This document shows positions 23,006 to 31,201 of a stretch of 40,075 bases of DNA, piece after piece; position 1 is the stretch's first letter, and the number at the start of each line of letters is the position of its first letter. The stretch covers positions 1 to 40,075 of the forward strand of contig JAFYAB010000038.1 in NCBI GenBank assembly GCA_017540945.1, written 5' to 3'. Made by a program: the position numbers and the translations under genes. This DNA comes from Oscillospiraceae bacterium (GTDB lineage Bacteria > Bacillota_A > Clostridia > Oscillospirales > Oscillospiraceae). Under the pieces are notes generated by a model. It saw nothing but the letters and a program-made list of their open reading frames with translations, ran no database searches and was not told the DNA's origin.

Positions 23006-23455
23006 TCAGCGGCGCCCCCAGTAGAGATATGCAATCTTGTCCAGGGCGGAATCGTAGATGCTGTACGCTTTCGATTTCTCGACGTGCAGCTCCTCGCAGA
23101 GCCGGTCCAGACCTCCGGCCTGCCGGTGCAGATCCATCGTTTCCACCGTGCGCAGCTCATGAGGCGAGAGGGCCTGCAGAATGCGGTCAATGGTCTGGAT
23201 CTCCAGCCGGGCCGTGTCCAGTTCTGCTTCCAGACGGTCGATCTCCACCAGGATGGCGGTGTCCCTCTCCTGGCGGACGTTCTCGCCGCCGGGACTCATC
23301 ATGCTTTCAGCGGAGGAGGATCGGATCGCCGTCAGACGGCTGCGCTCGGTCGCGATCCGGAGCGGCAAGGTCTCCAGCTGCTCCTTCCGCTGGGGGTAAT
23401 CCTCCCGGAGCAGGCGCTGGACGTCCTGGCGGAGTTTACGTGTTCGATTGATCAT
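23006..23455 (-). CDS. ArpU-like phage late transcriptional regulator
   Basis: 149 residues. The N-terminal two thirds are helical and charged (LREDYPQRKEQLETLPLRI). The C-terminus carries a sigma-region-4-like helix-turn-helix (GLDRLCEELHVEKSKAYSIY), followed by DSALDKIAYLYWGRR. This size and arrangement match ArpU/RinA-type activators, which sit just before terS and switch on late genes in Gram-positive phages. The start is ATG at 23455 after AAGGAGATG. The downstream late promoter is its probable target. Confidence 0.78.
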   Translation of the reverse strand: MINRTRKLRQDVQRLLREDYPQRKEQLETLPLRIATERSRLTAIRSSSAESMMSPGGENVRQERDTAILVEIDRLEAELDTARLEIQTIDRILQALSPHELRTVETMDLHRQAGGLDRLCEELHVEKSKAYSIYDSALDKIAYLYWGRR

Positions 23456-23468
23456 GTCACATCTCCTT

Positions 23469-23639
23469 CTATGCTTGATTGTTCAAAACCCGAAACAGGA
23501 ACAGAGACCAGCAGCGAGTGCATGCCGTTTCATCGAATTCCTCGCTTTTCATGCAGAGATATTCTTTCCGATCGCTCGGGCACCGATCGTTCAAAATGTC
23601 GAGGCAGCAGTAGAAAAGACGATCTGTAGTTCTATCCAT
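23469..23639 (-). CDS. Small cysteine-rich phage protein, unknown function
   Basis: ATG at 23639 overlaps the previous stop by 8 nt and gives 56 residues (MDRTTDRLFYCCLDILNDRC...). Six cysteines (paired CC, then C, C, C..C) suggest a metal-binding or disulfide-poor zinc fold. No family is recognised. Position between early genes and the late regulator suggests a minor regulatory role. Confidence 0.5.
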   Translation of the reverse strand: MDRTTDRLFYCCLDILNDRCPSDRKEYLCMKSEEFDETACTRCWSLFLFRVLNNQA

Positions 23640-24012
23640 GAGGGCCCCCCTCATCTACCTTGCCGTAGATAGCCACCATCAAGGCGCGGACCTTCGGAAG
23701 GTTGTAGACTTCCGGATCCTTCCGGATCTCTGCCGCGGCGGCTTCGGTTGCCTTGTAGCGCTCGCTGCTGCCGAGGAACAGAATGTATTGAACCAGGTTG
23801 CCCATATACTCGGTGATGATCTCCTCCTTCTCACGCTTTCCCTGGGCGGGATCCATGTGGATCTGCCTGGCGTAGGCGTAGAGGCAGCGAAAGCGGAGGA
23901 AGAGCAGCTGCTCCGGGAAGTGCAGTCCCTTCGGCATCTCGGCGCCATTGAAGGCCAGATCCTCCAGATGCTCGATCTGCTCCGCGGAGGCCAGGCCAGA
24001 TAAATCAGCCAT
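23632..24012 (-). CDS. Conserved helical phage protein, unknown function
   Basis: ATG at 24012 gives 126 residues (MADLSGLASAEQIEHLEDL...) and overlaps the previous stop by 8 nt. All-helical sequence with FPEQLLFLRFRCLYAYARQI and EIITEYMGNLVQYILFLGSSERYK. Similar-sized helical proteins occur at this position in many Clostridia phages; no function is recognised. Confidence 0.6.
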   Translation of the reverse strand: MADLSGLASAEQIEHLEDLAFNGAEMPKGLHFPEQLLFLRFRCLYAYARQIHMDPAQGKREKEEIITEYMGNLVQYILFLGSSERYKATEAAAAEIRKDPEVYNLPKVRALMVAIYGKVDEGGPHG

Positions 24013-24718
24013 CCTCGCCACCCACTTTCAATGCTGCCTCGGCTTCCTCACGGGTCAGGAAGACGGTTTTGCCGAAGTCGCTTTGCTCGAATGCATAGCA
24101 ACTTCCTTTCCCGTGGCCGTCGATTACCTCTACGCTTACGCTCACAGCAGCAACCATTTCATTTCCCTGGATATGTGCAGCCGGTCCAATGTAGTAGTCA
24201 ATCCAAATGACCTTACAGACGATTACGCCGTACTCAGGCAGGTCAATCTCATAGATGGTATCCCCCACCTTGCACGGCAGCACAAGCAGCTTGGCCTCTG
24301 CTTCGGCCTTCGCCAGGTCCTTCATGCGCTCAACGGAAATCCCTTCGATTTCTTTGATCTCCGCAAGGCTCTTTCCCATGAGCGCAACCTTGCAGGCTTC
24401 CGCTTCATCCGGCTCAAGCCCGGTGTCCTCGTAGGCAGCGAGACGTGCCCGAAGTTCGGCCGCTTGCGTTGCCGCTGCAAACAGAGCGCCGAGCTCGCAG
24501 AAACACGCGTCTAAGCAGAATTCCGGGATATCGTCTGGATGGTCAACCTCGCAATAGTATTTATCGCCCTGCAGCACATCGAAGATATATTCGTTGAGCT
24601 TCATATCCCCGCCATCTCCTCCGGCCCCTCTGATCCATACCTCGCCGTTCTTGGCGTAAGCGAAGTTCATCATGGTTTCAAAATTTCCATGAGGCGTATC
24701 AGTTGTCAGTCTGTTCAT
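24005..24718 (-). CDS. Conserved early phage protein, unknown function
   Basis: ATG at 24718 with GAGGAGG upstream gives 237 residues. The middle has RARLAAYEDTGLEPDEA, a motif repeatedly seen in phage proteins of gut Clostridia. The C-terminus has CKVGDTIYEIDLPEYGVIVCKVIWIDYYI and DFGKTVFLTREEAEAAL, suggesting a small beta domain similar to SH3-type folds. The role is unknown. It is coupled to rusA upstream (20-nt overlap). Confidence 0.65.
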   Translation of the reverse strand: MNRLTTDTPHGNFETMMNFAYAKNGEVWIRGAGGDGGDMKLNEYIFDVLQGDKYYCEVDHPDDIPEFCLDACFCELGALFAAATQAAELRARLAAYEDTGLEPDEAEACKVALMGKSLAEIKEIEGISVERMKDLAKAEAEAKLLVLPCKVGDTIYEIDLPEYGVIVCKVIWIDYYIGPAAHIQGNEMVAAVSVSVEVIDGHGKGSCYAFEQSDFGKTVFLTREEAEAALKVGGEDG

Positions 24719-25145
24719 GTATCCTCCTCTCCGCTGTCTTGCAGCGCTCCGCCATGCTCTGGACCCGGAAGCTGACGCCGGAGATCCTGTCATAGCACTT
24801 GGCGTTCAGCTCCATGCAGACCTGGGCGTCGTCGAGCCAGAATCCCAGGCGGGTCATTTCGTCCTTCACCAATTTGATCAGATTGTCGGTATCGGGCTTC
24901 GTGATCTTCCAGGTGCCGGCGGGGTGCGTTTTCGTGGCCGGGTAGCACCAGACCACATATAGCTCGACGGGGCCTTCCAGCGGGGTCTCGGGGCGATGCC
25001 GCGCCAGGTGATCCCGGAAGAGCTGCCGGACGGTCCGCAGCTCGGCGGTGTCGTGGATCCGCTTCTTGCCGCCCGTGGTGCTGATCCGGTGCTCCTGCTG
25101 CGTGACGGTCGGAATCTTCCGCAGGGGAATAAAAAACTGCATCAT
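24699..25145 (-). CDS. rusA: RusA-like Holliday junction resolvase
   Basis: ATG at 25145 (tandem ATG ATG) behind GGAGAG gives 148 residues of the usual RusA length (about 120-150). The signature KPDTDNLIKLVKDEM contains the catalytic Asp pair and Lys, and a preceding beta hairpin (PVELYVVWCYPATKTH) is typical. It resolves four-way junctions during phage recombination and before packaging. It overlaps the small zinc-finger-like gene upstream. Confidence 0.88.
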   Translation of the reverse strand: MMQFFIPLRKIPTVTQQEHRISTTGGKKRIHDTAELRTVRQLFRDHLARHRPETPLEGPVELYVVWCYPATKTHPAGTWKITKPDTDNLIKLVKDEMTRLGFWLDDAQVCMELNAKCYDRISGVSFRVQSMAERCKTAERRIHEQTDN

Positions 25146-25399
25146 AAGCTGCTCTCCTCTCTCAGCCTGCGGCCGCATTCCGGGCAGTATTTGGGCCGAT
25201 AAACGGCGACCCGACGATTTTCCCCGATATACGGGATGAACGCCCAAGCTTCAATTCTGGGAGGCTCCTTGCCGCCGGTATCAATTGACAGGCGGAAGTA
25301 GTCGTTGCTTTCCCCGACTGGAACAGAGCTGAAATCATTTTCTTCCGTCAGCTCAGGATCAACAGTGTGATCATAACAGTATCTGCATCCATCATTCAT
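25142..25399 (-). CDS. Small two-CxxC phage protein
   Basis: 85 residues, ATG at 25399 preceded by an AAGGAAAA/AAAGGAGC region. CRYC near the N-terminus and YCPECGRRL near the C-terminus could form one zinc site. Proteins with this layout are common in Firmicutes phage early operons and have no established function. It is coupled to rusA by a 4-nt overlap. Confidence 0.6.
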   Translation of the reverse strand: MNDGCRYCYDHTVDPELTEENDFSSVPVGESNDYFRLSIDTGGKEPPRIEAWAFIPYIGENRRVAVYRPKYCPECGRRLREESSL

Positions 25400-25649
25400 T
25401 TTTCCTTGCGCTCCTTTCGTGCGCGTTAGTCACGGTCGGGGGAGAGAAAGGCGGGCGGCATTTAAGCCCGCCTTTTCTCACCCGTGACCGTAGGGAACGA
25501 CCGCAGGTTACTTCTTTAGAAGTAAGGTTGCGTGCGGCTCCCGCAATTTCGATAAACAATCGAGATTGCGGCTATGAGACGCAATCTCGATAAACAATTG
25601 AGTTTGCGAATTGTGGAAAAGCATGCTGCTTATCGAGTTTGCGGCTATG
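25400..25649. repeat. Inverted and direct repeats in the 245-nt gap beside the replication gene (candidate origin)
   Basis: A long imperfect hairpin (GTCACGG...GGCGGGC/GCCCGCC...CCGTGAC) lies at about 25430-25488. Next is TTACTTCT-TT-AGAAGTAA at 25508-25525. Two 28-nt direct copies of GCAATYTCGATAAACAAT... start at 25543 and 25581 (38-nt period), and a partial third at 25628-25649 overlaps the stop of the replication gene. ATCGAGATTGC/GCAATCTCGAT forms a perfect 11-bp inverted repeat. Iteron-like repeats beside a replication gene are often an origin. Confidence 0.5.
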
Positions 25650-27876
25650 CCTTGCGCCCGACGATCCCGTCTTCGATCCAGAAGCCGCCGTGCTCTTTCA
25701 GCCTTCTCCTGACCGTATCATCGGAGACGCCCATGTATTCCTTGAGTGCCGAGAGCTTGACCGGTCCTTCCAATTCACAAGCCCCGAAGGCAATCTCGAC
25801 GGACTGCTTCCGTTCTTCCTTAGCTTCGCTGGCGGTCTTCTTTTTGCGGAAATTCTTGCGCCAGGGGCTCCCCTTCCCGGTGTATCCATCATCCGCGGAG
25901 AGATCTCCGAGGGCGCCGCTTTCATCAGGACGGTGCCGGGGGTAGTCGAACCACAGGTTCTTGGCCGGAAACTTCGGGAACTCGCGAAGCGTGCCGTCGA
26001 TGCGCCAGGCGGTGCGGGCCCGGATGGCTCTTTTTTGGGCCGCGATCTGCGCAAGCAAATCCTGCATTGGACCGTCGGTCAGATTCAGCCGGCAGATCTC
26101 CATCATACGGGCTTCCGAGCAGGCATCGTCCTGGGTGTAGAGCTCCTGCCACCGCATGGGGAGGTAATACTGCAGGGCGCCGCAGCATAACGCAGCCGCT
26201 GCCTTGTTCTCCTCCTGGGTGTACACGGAATCCGGAATCTCCAGCTCGATCATGTCCAGGAGCGCGTCGGGATCCCGGGCAAAGACGCCGGAGCCGGAGG
26301 CCCGGTCCATGGAGCGCTTCTGTCCCTGGGAGCCCTTGCTGTGGTGATGGCAATAGATGACGGCACAGCCCAGCTCCGTGGCCACCCGGTCGAACTGATT
26401 GCAGAAGGCGGCCATCTGATCGGCGCTGTTTTCGTCGCCGGTGATGATCTTATAGATGGGATCGATCACGATGGCGATATAGTTCCGCTTGGACGCCCGG
26501 CGGATCAGCTTCGGGGCCAGCTTGTCCATGGGGACGGAGCGGCCGCGGAGGTTCCAGATGTCGATATTGGAGATCCCGCGAGGCTCCCAACCCATGGCGC
26601 TGTAGATGTCGGCAAAACGGTGCAGGCAGGAGGCCTTGTCCAGCTCCAGGTTCACATACATGACTTGCCCCTGGGCGCATGGCCACCCCAGCCAATCACG
26701 CCCCTCTGCGATCGCGCAGCAGAGCTCGATCAGAGCGTAGGACTTGCCGGCCTTCGACGGTCCGGCCAGCAGCAGCTTGTGGCCCTGCCGGAGGACGCCG
26801 TCGATCAGTGGCGGCGCCAGGGGCGGGAGATTGTTCCAGACGTCCAAGAGGTTGTCTGCGTCCGGGAGATCGTCTGTGCTGGCCTCGATCCATTCCTTCC
26901 ACTCGGCCCAGGACGTCTTGCCGATGTTGGTGTCGATCAGGAATTGCTTATGCTCACCGCGCATGACGCCGGGCATCCGTGAGAGGCGGGAGGGGTTTTT
27001 GTTCTGCGTGTCCACGTCCATTCCGTTCTTCTTCAGGACGGAGTAGAGGTAATCAACGCGCTTCCGGTACTCCTCATAGGTGGCCGCCTCAATGCGGACA
27101 ATGGCATGGACGCTCTTGCCGCCAGAATAGACCAGGGCGGCAACAGGAAGCTCCAGCTCACGGATCAGAGCGTTCTGCTTCTCCAGCTCCATGTGGTCAG
27201 ACTCCACCAGGGCGAAGCGGAAATCGGTGACGTTGGCATTCTTGACGCCGTTGCCGTCCAGAGGATTGAAGCGGATCCAAGCGCCCACGGCGGGATTATA
27301 GTCGCCCAGGACAGAGCCGATATCGCCGCCGCAGCGCCTCAGCGCCTCGATCAGATCTCCGGCAGTCCTGTCCCAGCAGCCTTTTGTGGGCATATGCTTG
27401 CCGTCGTGCTCGAAGCTCTTGGTGACGTAGCCCACGTTGTCGGTGCTGTCGAAAAGGGCCTCCAGATACCGAATCAGATCATGAACAGGGTCCCAATTCT
27501 GAGGCTCCTGCAGCTCCCGGCCTTCTACCCATCCGGTGTCCCGGACGATGACGCCAGTTTCCCGGCCTCCGATTTCCGAATCCCAGTCCAGTTCCTGGCC
27601 CGGGTCGGACCGGGGCGACCAGCCCCGGTCCTTGGCCATTTGCACAATCGTTCCGCCGGTGACAGGAGCGCCGCCTCCGTGGCCGAATCCCGCCCATTTG
27701 CGGGCGCATTCTCCGGGGTGGTACCGTGAGTCGTTCCGGCTCCAATCGTCCCACACGTCGCAGGGGAAGCCCTCGTGATGCAGCGCCATGCCGACGTCGA
27801 TCCATTCCTGATAGTCCAGATTTGCCGGATCGATGTAGGGCAGCAGCTCCTTCAGATCATAGCCGGATTGCTCCAT
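25645..27876 (-). CDS. Multidomain phage replication protein (PriCT-2 / AEP primase / RecA-fold ATPase / wHTH)
   Basis: 743 residues. 1-90 is PriCT-2-like (DYQEWIDVGMALHHEG; WDDWSR). About 200-320 looks like an archaeo-eukaryotic primase core: FALVESDHM (metal acidic pair), SGGKSVHAIV (sxH motif) and DVDTQNKNPSRLSRMPG. About 365-600 is a RepA/AAA_25-like ATPase with Walker A AGPSKAGKSYAL and VIYCHHHSKG. After a basic linker, the end (LSALKEYMGVSDDTVRRRLK) is a winged-helix. It probably primes and unwinds at the phage origin. Overlaps the helicase gene upstream by 25 nt. Confidence 0.82.
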   Translation of the reverse strand: MEQSGYDLKELLPYIDPANLDYQEWIDVGMALHHEGFPCDVWDDWSRNDSRYHPGECARKWAGFGHGGGAPVTGGTIVQMAKDRGWSPRSDPGQELDWDSEIGGRETGVIVRDTGWVEGRELQEPQNWDPVHDLIRYLEALFDSTDNVGYVTKSFEHDGKHMPTKGCWDRTAGDLIEALRRCGGDIGSVLGDYNPAVGAWIRFNPLDGNGVKNANVTDFRFALVESDHMELEKQNALIRELELPVAALVYSGGKSVHAIVRIEAATYEEYRKRVDYLYSVLKKNGMDVDTQNKNPSRLSRMPGVMRGEHKQFLIDTNIGKTSWAEWKEWIEASTDDLPDADNLLDVWNNLPPLAPPLIDGVLRQGHKLLLAGPSKAGKSYALIELCCAIAEGRDWLGWPCAQGQVMYVNLELDKASCLHRFADIYSAMGWEPRGISNIDIWNLRGRSVPMDKLAPKLIRRASKRNYIAIVIDPIYKIITGDENSADQMAAFCNQFDRVATELGCAVIYCHHHSKGSQGQKRSMDRASGSGVFARDPDALLDMIELEIPDSVYTQEENKAAAALCCGALQYYLPMRWQELYTQDDACSEARMMEICRLNLTDGPMQDLLAQIAAQKRAIRARTAWRIDGTLREFPKFPAKNLWFDYPRHRPDESGALGDLSADDGYTGKGSPWRKNFRKKKTASEAKEERKQSVEIAFGACELEGPVKLSALKEYMGVSDDTVRRRLKEHGGFWIEDGIVGRKA

Positions 27877-29480
27877 GCGTTGTCAGCTCCCTTCGGCGGA
27901 ATGTAAGTCTTGGGGTTGATATCATAGGGGACCCGCCAGCTGTTGGCGGCGATGCGGTCGATCAGACGCCGGGCAGCCTCAAAGGACCAGGTGCCCACGT
28001 GCTCGAAGCCCTTCCCTTCCAGGAAGCGGATCTGTTTCGGTGTGGTGAGTCCTTCCTCCCGGCGTTTGCCGAGCCGATCCAGGAGCAGCGCCGCCTTGCC
28101 GGCGTTGTCGATTTCGTCCGGGAAGATTCCGAGGCGCTCCAGCGTGGCCCGCTGCTTGTCGGAGGGCGGCCCCATCTCCCAGCCGAAGGAGGGAACGTAT
28201 CCGGACAGATCTTCCGCCTGGATAGACATCTCGAATTGCAGGGGATCCACCAGCTTCCGCTTGCGGCTCTTCATCTCTGCCAGAGCCTTGGCCAGCGCTT
28301 CCTCACGCTGGGCAACGACGTCGGTCGCTGCCTGTTCCTCGGCTTCGATCAGATCCACGGGGCCACCGGCTTCTTCGATGTTCTCCGTGGCCTTCTGTGC
28401 CACCTCGGCGGTCTCGCAGATCAGAGATGCGGGGTGACAGAGCTCATGGCGCTCCGTGTGCCACAGGAAGTCCAGCAGCAGGAGATGATCCTTCCCCTCG
28501 CAGAGCCTGGTCCCGCGGCCCACCATCTGGCTGTAGAGAGAGCGGACCTTTGTCGGCCGCAGCACCACGATGCAGTCCACGGAGGGGCAGTCCCAGCCTT
28601 CGGTCAGCAGCATGGAGTTGCAGAGCACGTCATAGGCGCCGGCGGCAAAGTCTCGGAGGACCTCCGCCCGGTCCTGGCTGTCGCCGTTGACCTCGGCGGC
28701 CCGGAAGCCCCGGGAATTGAGAATGTCCCGGAACTTCTGGGAGGTCTTGACCAGGGGCAGGAAGACCACGGTCTTGCGGCCCCTGCAGTAGTTGGCCATT
28801 TCGTCGGCGATCTGATAAAGATAGGGATCCAGGGCGGTACCCAGGTCGCCGGCCTTGAAATCGCCGTTCTGGACGCCGACGCCTGTGAGATCCAGCTTCA
28901 GCGGGATTGTCTGCGCCTTGATGGGACAGAGATACCCTTCCCGGATGGCTTTCGGCAGGGTGTACTCATAAGCCAGGCTCTCGAAATACTGGCCGAGGTT
29001 CCGCATGTCTCCCCTGTCGGGCGTAGCGGTGACTCCCAGCACCCGGGCGGCGCTGAAATGTTCCAGCACACGCTGGTAGCTGTCAGAGAGACAGTGATGG
29101 GCTTCGTCGATGATGATGTGGCTGAAATGCGACGGCGAGAACTGCGCCAGGCGCTTCTCTCTCATGAGCGTCTGCACGCTGCCGACGGTGACGCGGAACC
29201 AGCTGTGCAGGCTGGTTTCCTCGGCCTTCTCGACGGAGCAGCGCAGCCCGGTCGATTTCAAGAGTTTGTCCTGCGCCTGATCCAGCAGCTCTCCCCGGTG
29301 GGCCAGGATCAGCACCCGGGAGCCCGCCCGGACGCATTCCTCGGTGACTGCGGAGAACACGATGGTCTTGCCGGTCCCGGTGGGCAGGACCAGGAGCGTT
29401 TTGCTGTGCCCCTGATCCCACTCACGGAAGATGGCCTCCTTGGCCTCCTGCTGGTAGGGCCGCAGCATCATGCCGCCCAT
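27852..29480 (-). CDS. Superfamily 2 DEAD/DEAH-box helicase
   Basis: 542 residues (start ATG 29480; an ATG four codons in is also possible). Motif I LPTGTGKT (about 32-39), motif Ia LAHRGELLDQA, motif II IIIDEAHH, motif III GVTATP, and motif VI QMVGRGTRL identify an SF2 helicase of the UvrB/ResIII type. A C-terminal region (about 440-520) with SDKQRATLERLG and TPKQIRFLEGKG carries two repeated helical elements. It likely unwinds DNA in phage replication or recombination. The ATG overlaps the previous stop (TGATG). Confidence 0.88.
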   Translation of the reverse strand: MGGMMLRPYQQEAKEAIFREWDQGHSKTLLVLPTGTGKTIVFSAVTEECVRAGSRVLILAHRGELLDQAQDKLLKSTGLRCSVEKAEETSLHSWFRVTVGSVQTLMREKRLAQFSPSHFSHIIIDEAHHCLSDSYQRVLEHFSAARVLGVTATPDRGDMRNLGQYFESLAYEYTLPKAIREGYLCPIKAQTIPLKLDLTGVGVQNGDFKAGDLGTALDPYLYQIADEMANYCRGRKTVVFLPLVKTSQKFRDILNSRGFRAAEVNGDSQDRAEVLRDFAAGAYDVLCNSMLLTEGWDCPSVDCIVVLRPTKVRSLYSQMVGRGTRLCEGKDHLLLLDFLWHTERHELCHPASLICETAEVAQKATENIEEAGGPVDLIEAEEQAATDVVAQREEALAKALAEMKSRKRKLVDPLQFEMSIQAEDLSGYVPSFGWEMGPPSDKQRATLERLGIFPDEIDNAGKAALLLDRLGKRREEGLTTPKQIRFLEGKGFEHVGTWSFEAARRLIDRIAANSWRVPYDINPKTYIPPKGADNAWSNPAMI

Positions 29481-30091
29481 CAGAACTTACCGGGCGTATA
29501 GGTCCCGGTCTGCTGGGATGCGGAGGGCGTATAGCCGGGCTGCGGATAGCCGGCCATAGGCTGCTGCTGATACTGGCCAGAGGGCTGATACGTTCCGGGC
29601 TGGACGTACCCTCCGGCGGGCTGCTGGTAGTTGGGAGCCGGCTGCTGATAGCCGCCGGGCGCTGCCGTCGGCGCAGCGGGCTCCAGGAACTTCTTGACCT
29701 CGTTGTAGGACTTACCCTGATACTCGCGGACGCCGATCTTGGCACGGCCTCTGGCGCCGGGCACTGCACTCCAGTTCATATTCACCCGCTGGCCGTGCTG
29801 GCGCTGGCCGATGCATGTAAAGAAAGCGCACAGTTTGCCCTCGCCTTTGGTGTGCATGAAGAGACTCTCCCGGACGTTAGCTACGCCGTCCGGCGTATCG
29901 ATGTTGAGGTACAGAACCGCCTTGTTGCATGCTGGCATCTTTTCCGAGCCGGAGAAGCGCTCACGATCAAAGTGGTCCACAGTGAAGTCGTATTCTCCCT
30001 CAGGGAGAAGGATAAAGTCCGGCGTGTCGCGCTCGATGGCGTCGTCCCATCCAAGCTCGCGCTCGATCACATTGTTGTTATAATCAGCCAT
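29480..30091 (-). CDS. DUF669-family protein, probable ssDNA-binding
   Basis: The second of two close ATGs (30091) has the better spacing to GGAG, giving 203 residues. About 1-145 is the DUF669 domain (GWDDAIERDTPDFILLPEGEYDFTV ... GKSYNEVKKFLEP). The tail (about 145-203) is low complexity, rich in Gly, Gln, Pro and Tyr, as in SSB C-terminal linkers. DUF669 genes sit with Sak4-type recombinases in Firmicutes phages and are thought to act as single-strand binding partners. The tail lacks an acidic tip. Confidence 0.8.
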   Translation of the reverse strand: MADYNNNVIERELGWDDAIERDTPDFILLPEGEYDFTVDHFDRERFSGSEKMPACNKAVLYLNIDTPDGVANVRESLFMHTKGEGKLCAFFTCIGQRQHGQRVNMNWSAVPGARGRAKIGVREYQGKSYNEVKKFLEPAAPTAAPGGYQQPAPNYQQPAGGYVQPGTYQPSGQYQQQPMAGYPQPGYTPSASQQTGTYTPGKF

Positions 30092-30106
30092 TTTCATTTA
30101 CTCCTT

Positions 30107-31201
30107 TCAATTTTTCCGGTTGGTGATAATCATCAGATGCACCTGATCCCAGGCGCCAACCAGGACGCCCTGGACGAAATCAGCGGGATAATTTGCGATC
30201 CGCATGTTGGCGGGGAAATAGCCCTTCTGGGCGACGGCGTTGACAATCTCCTGCTCGGTGACGCCGCTGTGCTGCATCAGATCCCATAAAGCTTTCGGGA
30301 TGCCCGCCGGCGCCTCCGGCGTGGGCCCGGAAAAGGGCAGATCAGGATCGGGCTCGATGATCTCCTCATAGTTCTGTACGGGAGCCGGAGCCGTGGGGCC
30401 CGGGTTCGGTGCTTGCGGGATCTGCGCCGCCGGTGCCGGCGGCTGGACGGGCTGCGGGGGCGGTACCGGCACGAGAGCAGGACCAGGCTGGAAGAGATGG
30501 GCGATCTGACCGTAGTCCAAGGGCATCGTGTCAGGGAGTCCGTGCCTGTTCTTGCCGTCCCAGTAGGGCGTATGCGCGGCCTCCATCACCCGGCGGCCTC
30601 CCTGGGCTTTGCCCTTCTTGTCCTTCTCATTGGCCTTGTAGACCTGAATATCGTAATGGAGAAACAGAACGATATCAGCCCACTCTCTGAGCATGGGGGC
30701 GACTTTCTTCGAGGTCTTCATCTCCCAGTGATCATAGCTGGTGTTTTCCTCCGGGAGATCCACCTTCCGGAGCCAGGCGTGCGCCGTGAGGACCACGTTG
30801 ACGCCGCGCCGAACCACCTCCGTCAGACGGTTCAGGAGCTGGCCGCCCCATTCCTCTGCGGCGTAGGTGTAGCCTTTGCCGTAGCCCGGGGCCTCCAGGC
30901 CGTCCCACTTGTTCTTCGCGCAGATATAGTCGATCATGATCTGCTCTGCCCAGTCGGCGGTATCAATCACCAGGGTCTGACAGATCTGCGGATTGTCGAT
31001 CACATACTGGACCTGAGCCAGCAGCATGGGCCAGGACGTAGGCAGATCGAAACGGGCCACGTCCAGCTCCTTCGTGCTCCCCTCCGTGTCCACGAACAGC
31101 GCGCCGGGAAATTGCGCCGCCAGGGTGCTCTTGCCAATGCCTTCGACGCCATAAATGACGACCTTCTTGGCGCCAGGGATCTTACCTCTTGAAATGTTCA
31201 A
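30107..31201 (-). CDS. Sak4-like AAA_24 ATPase, phage recombinase
   Basis: The start is TTG at 31201, 7 nt after GGAGG and overlapping the previous stop (TTGA); the longer frame lacks a site. This gives 364 residues. Walker A GVEGIGKST (18-26), LVIDTADWAEQ (Walker B-like) and VVLTAHAWLRKV match phage AAA_24/Sak4 RecA-like single-strand annealing or recombination proteins. A Pro-rich linker (about 245-300) separates a small C-terminal helical domain with GIPKALWDLMQHSGVTEQEIVNAV. Next to the DUF669 gene, it forms the recombination module. Confidence 0.8.
   Translation of the reverse strand: MNISRGKIPGAKKVVIYGVEGIGKSTLAAQFPGALFVDTEGSTKELDVARFDLPTSWPMLLAQVQYVIDNPQICQTLVIDTADWAEQIMIDYICAKNKWDGLEAPGYGKGYTYAAEEWGGQLLNRLTEVVRRGVNVVLTAHAWLRKVDLPEENTSYDHWEMKTSKKVAPMLREWADIVLFLHYDIQVYKANEKDKKGKAQGGRRVMEAAHTPYWDGKNRHGLPDTMPLDYGQIAHLFQPGPALVPVPPPQPVQPPAPAAQIPQAPNPGPTAPAPVQNYEEIIEPDPDLPFSGPTPEAPAGIPKALWDLMQHSGVTEQEIVNAVAQKGYFPANMRIANYPADFVQGVLVGAWDQVHLMIITNRKN

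Noticed and set aside
25543..25649. CRISPR-like spacing of direct repeats
   Set aside because: Only two and a half copies, spacers of about 10 nt, internal inverted repeats and no cas genes; iteron or hairpin interpretation fits better.
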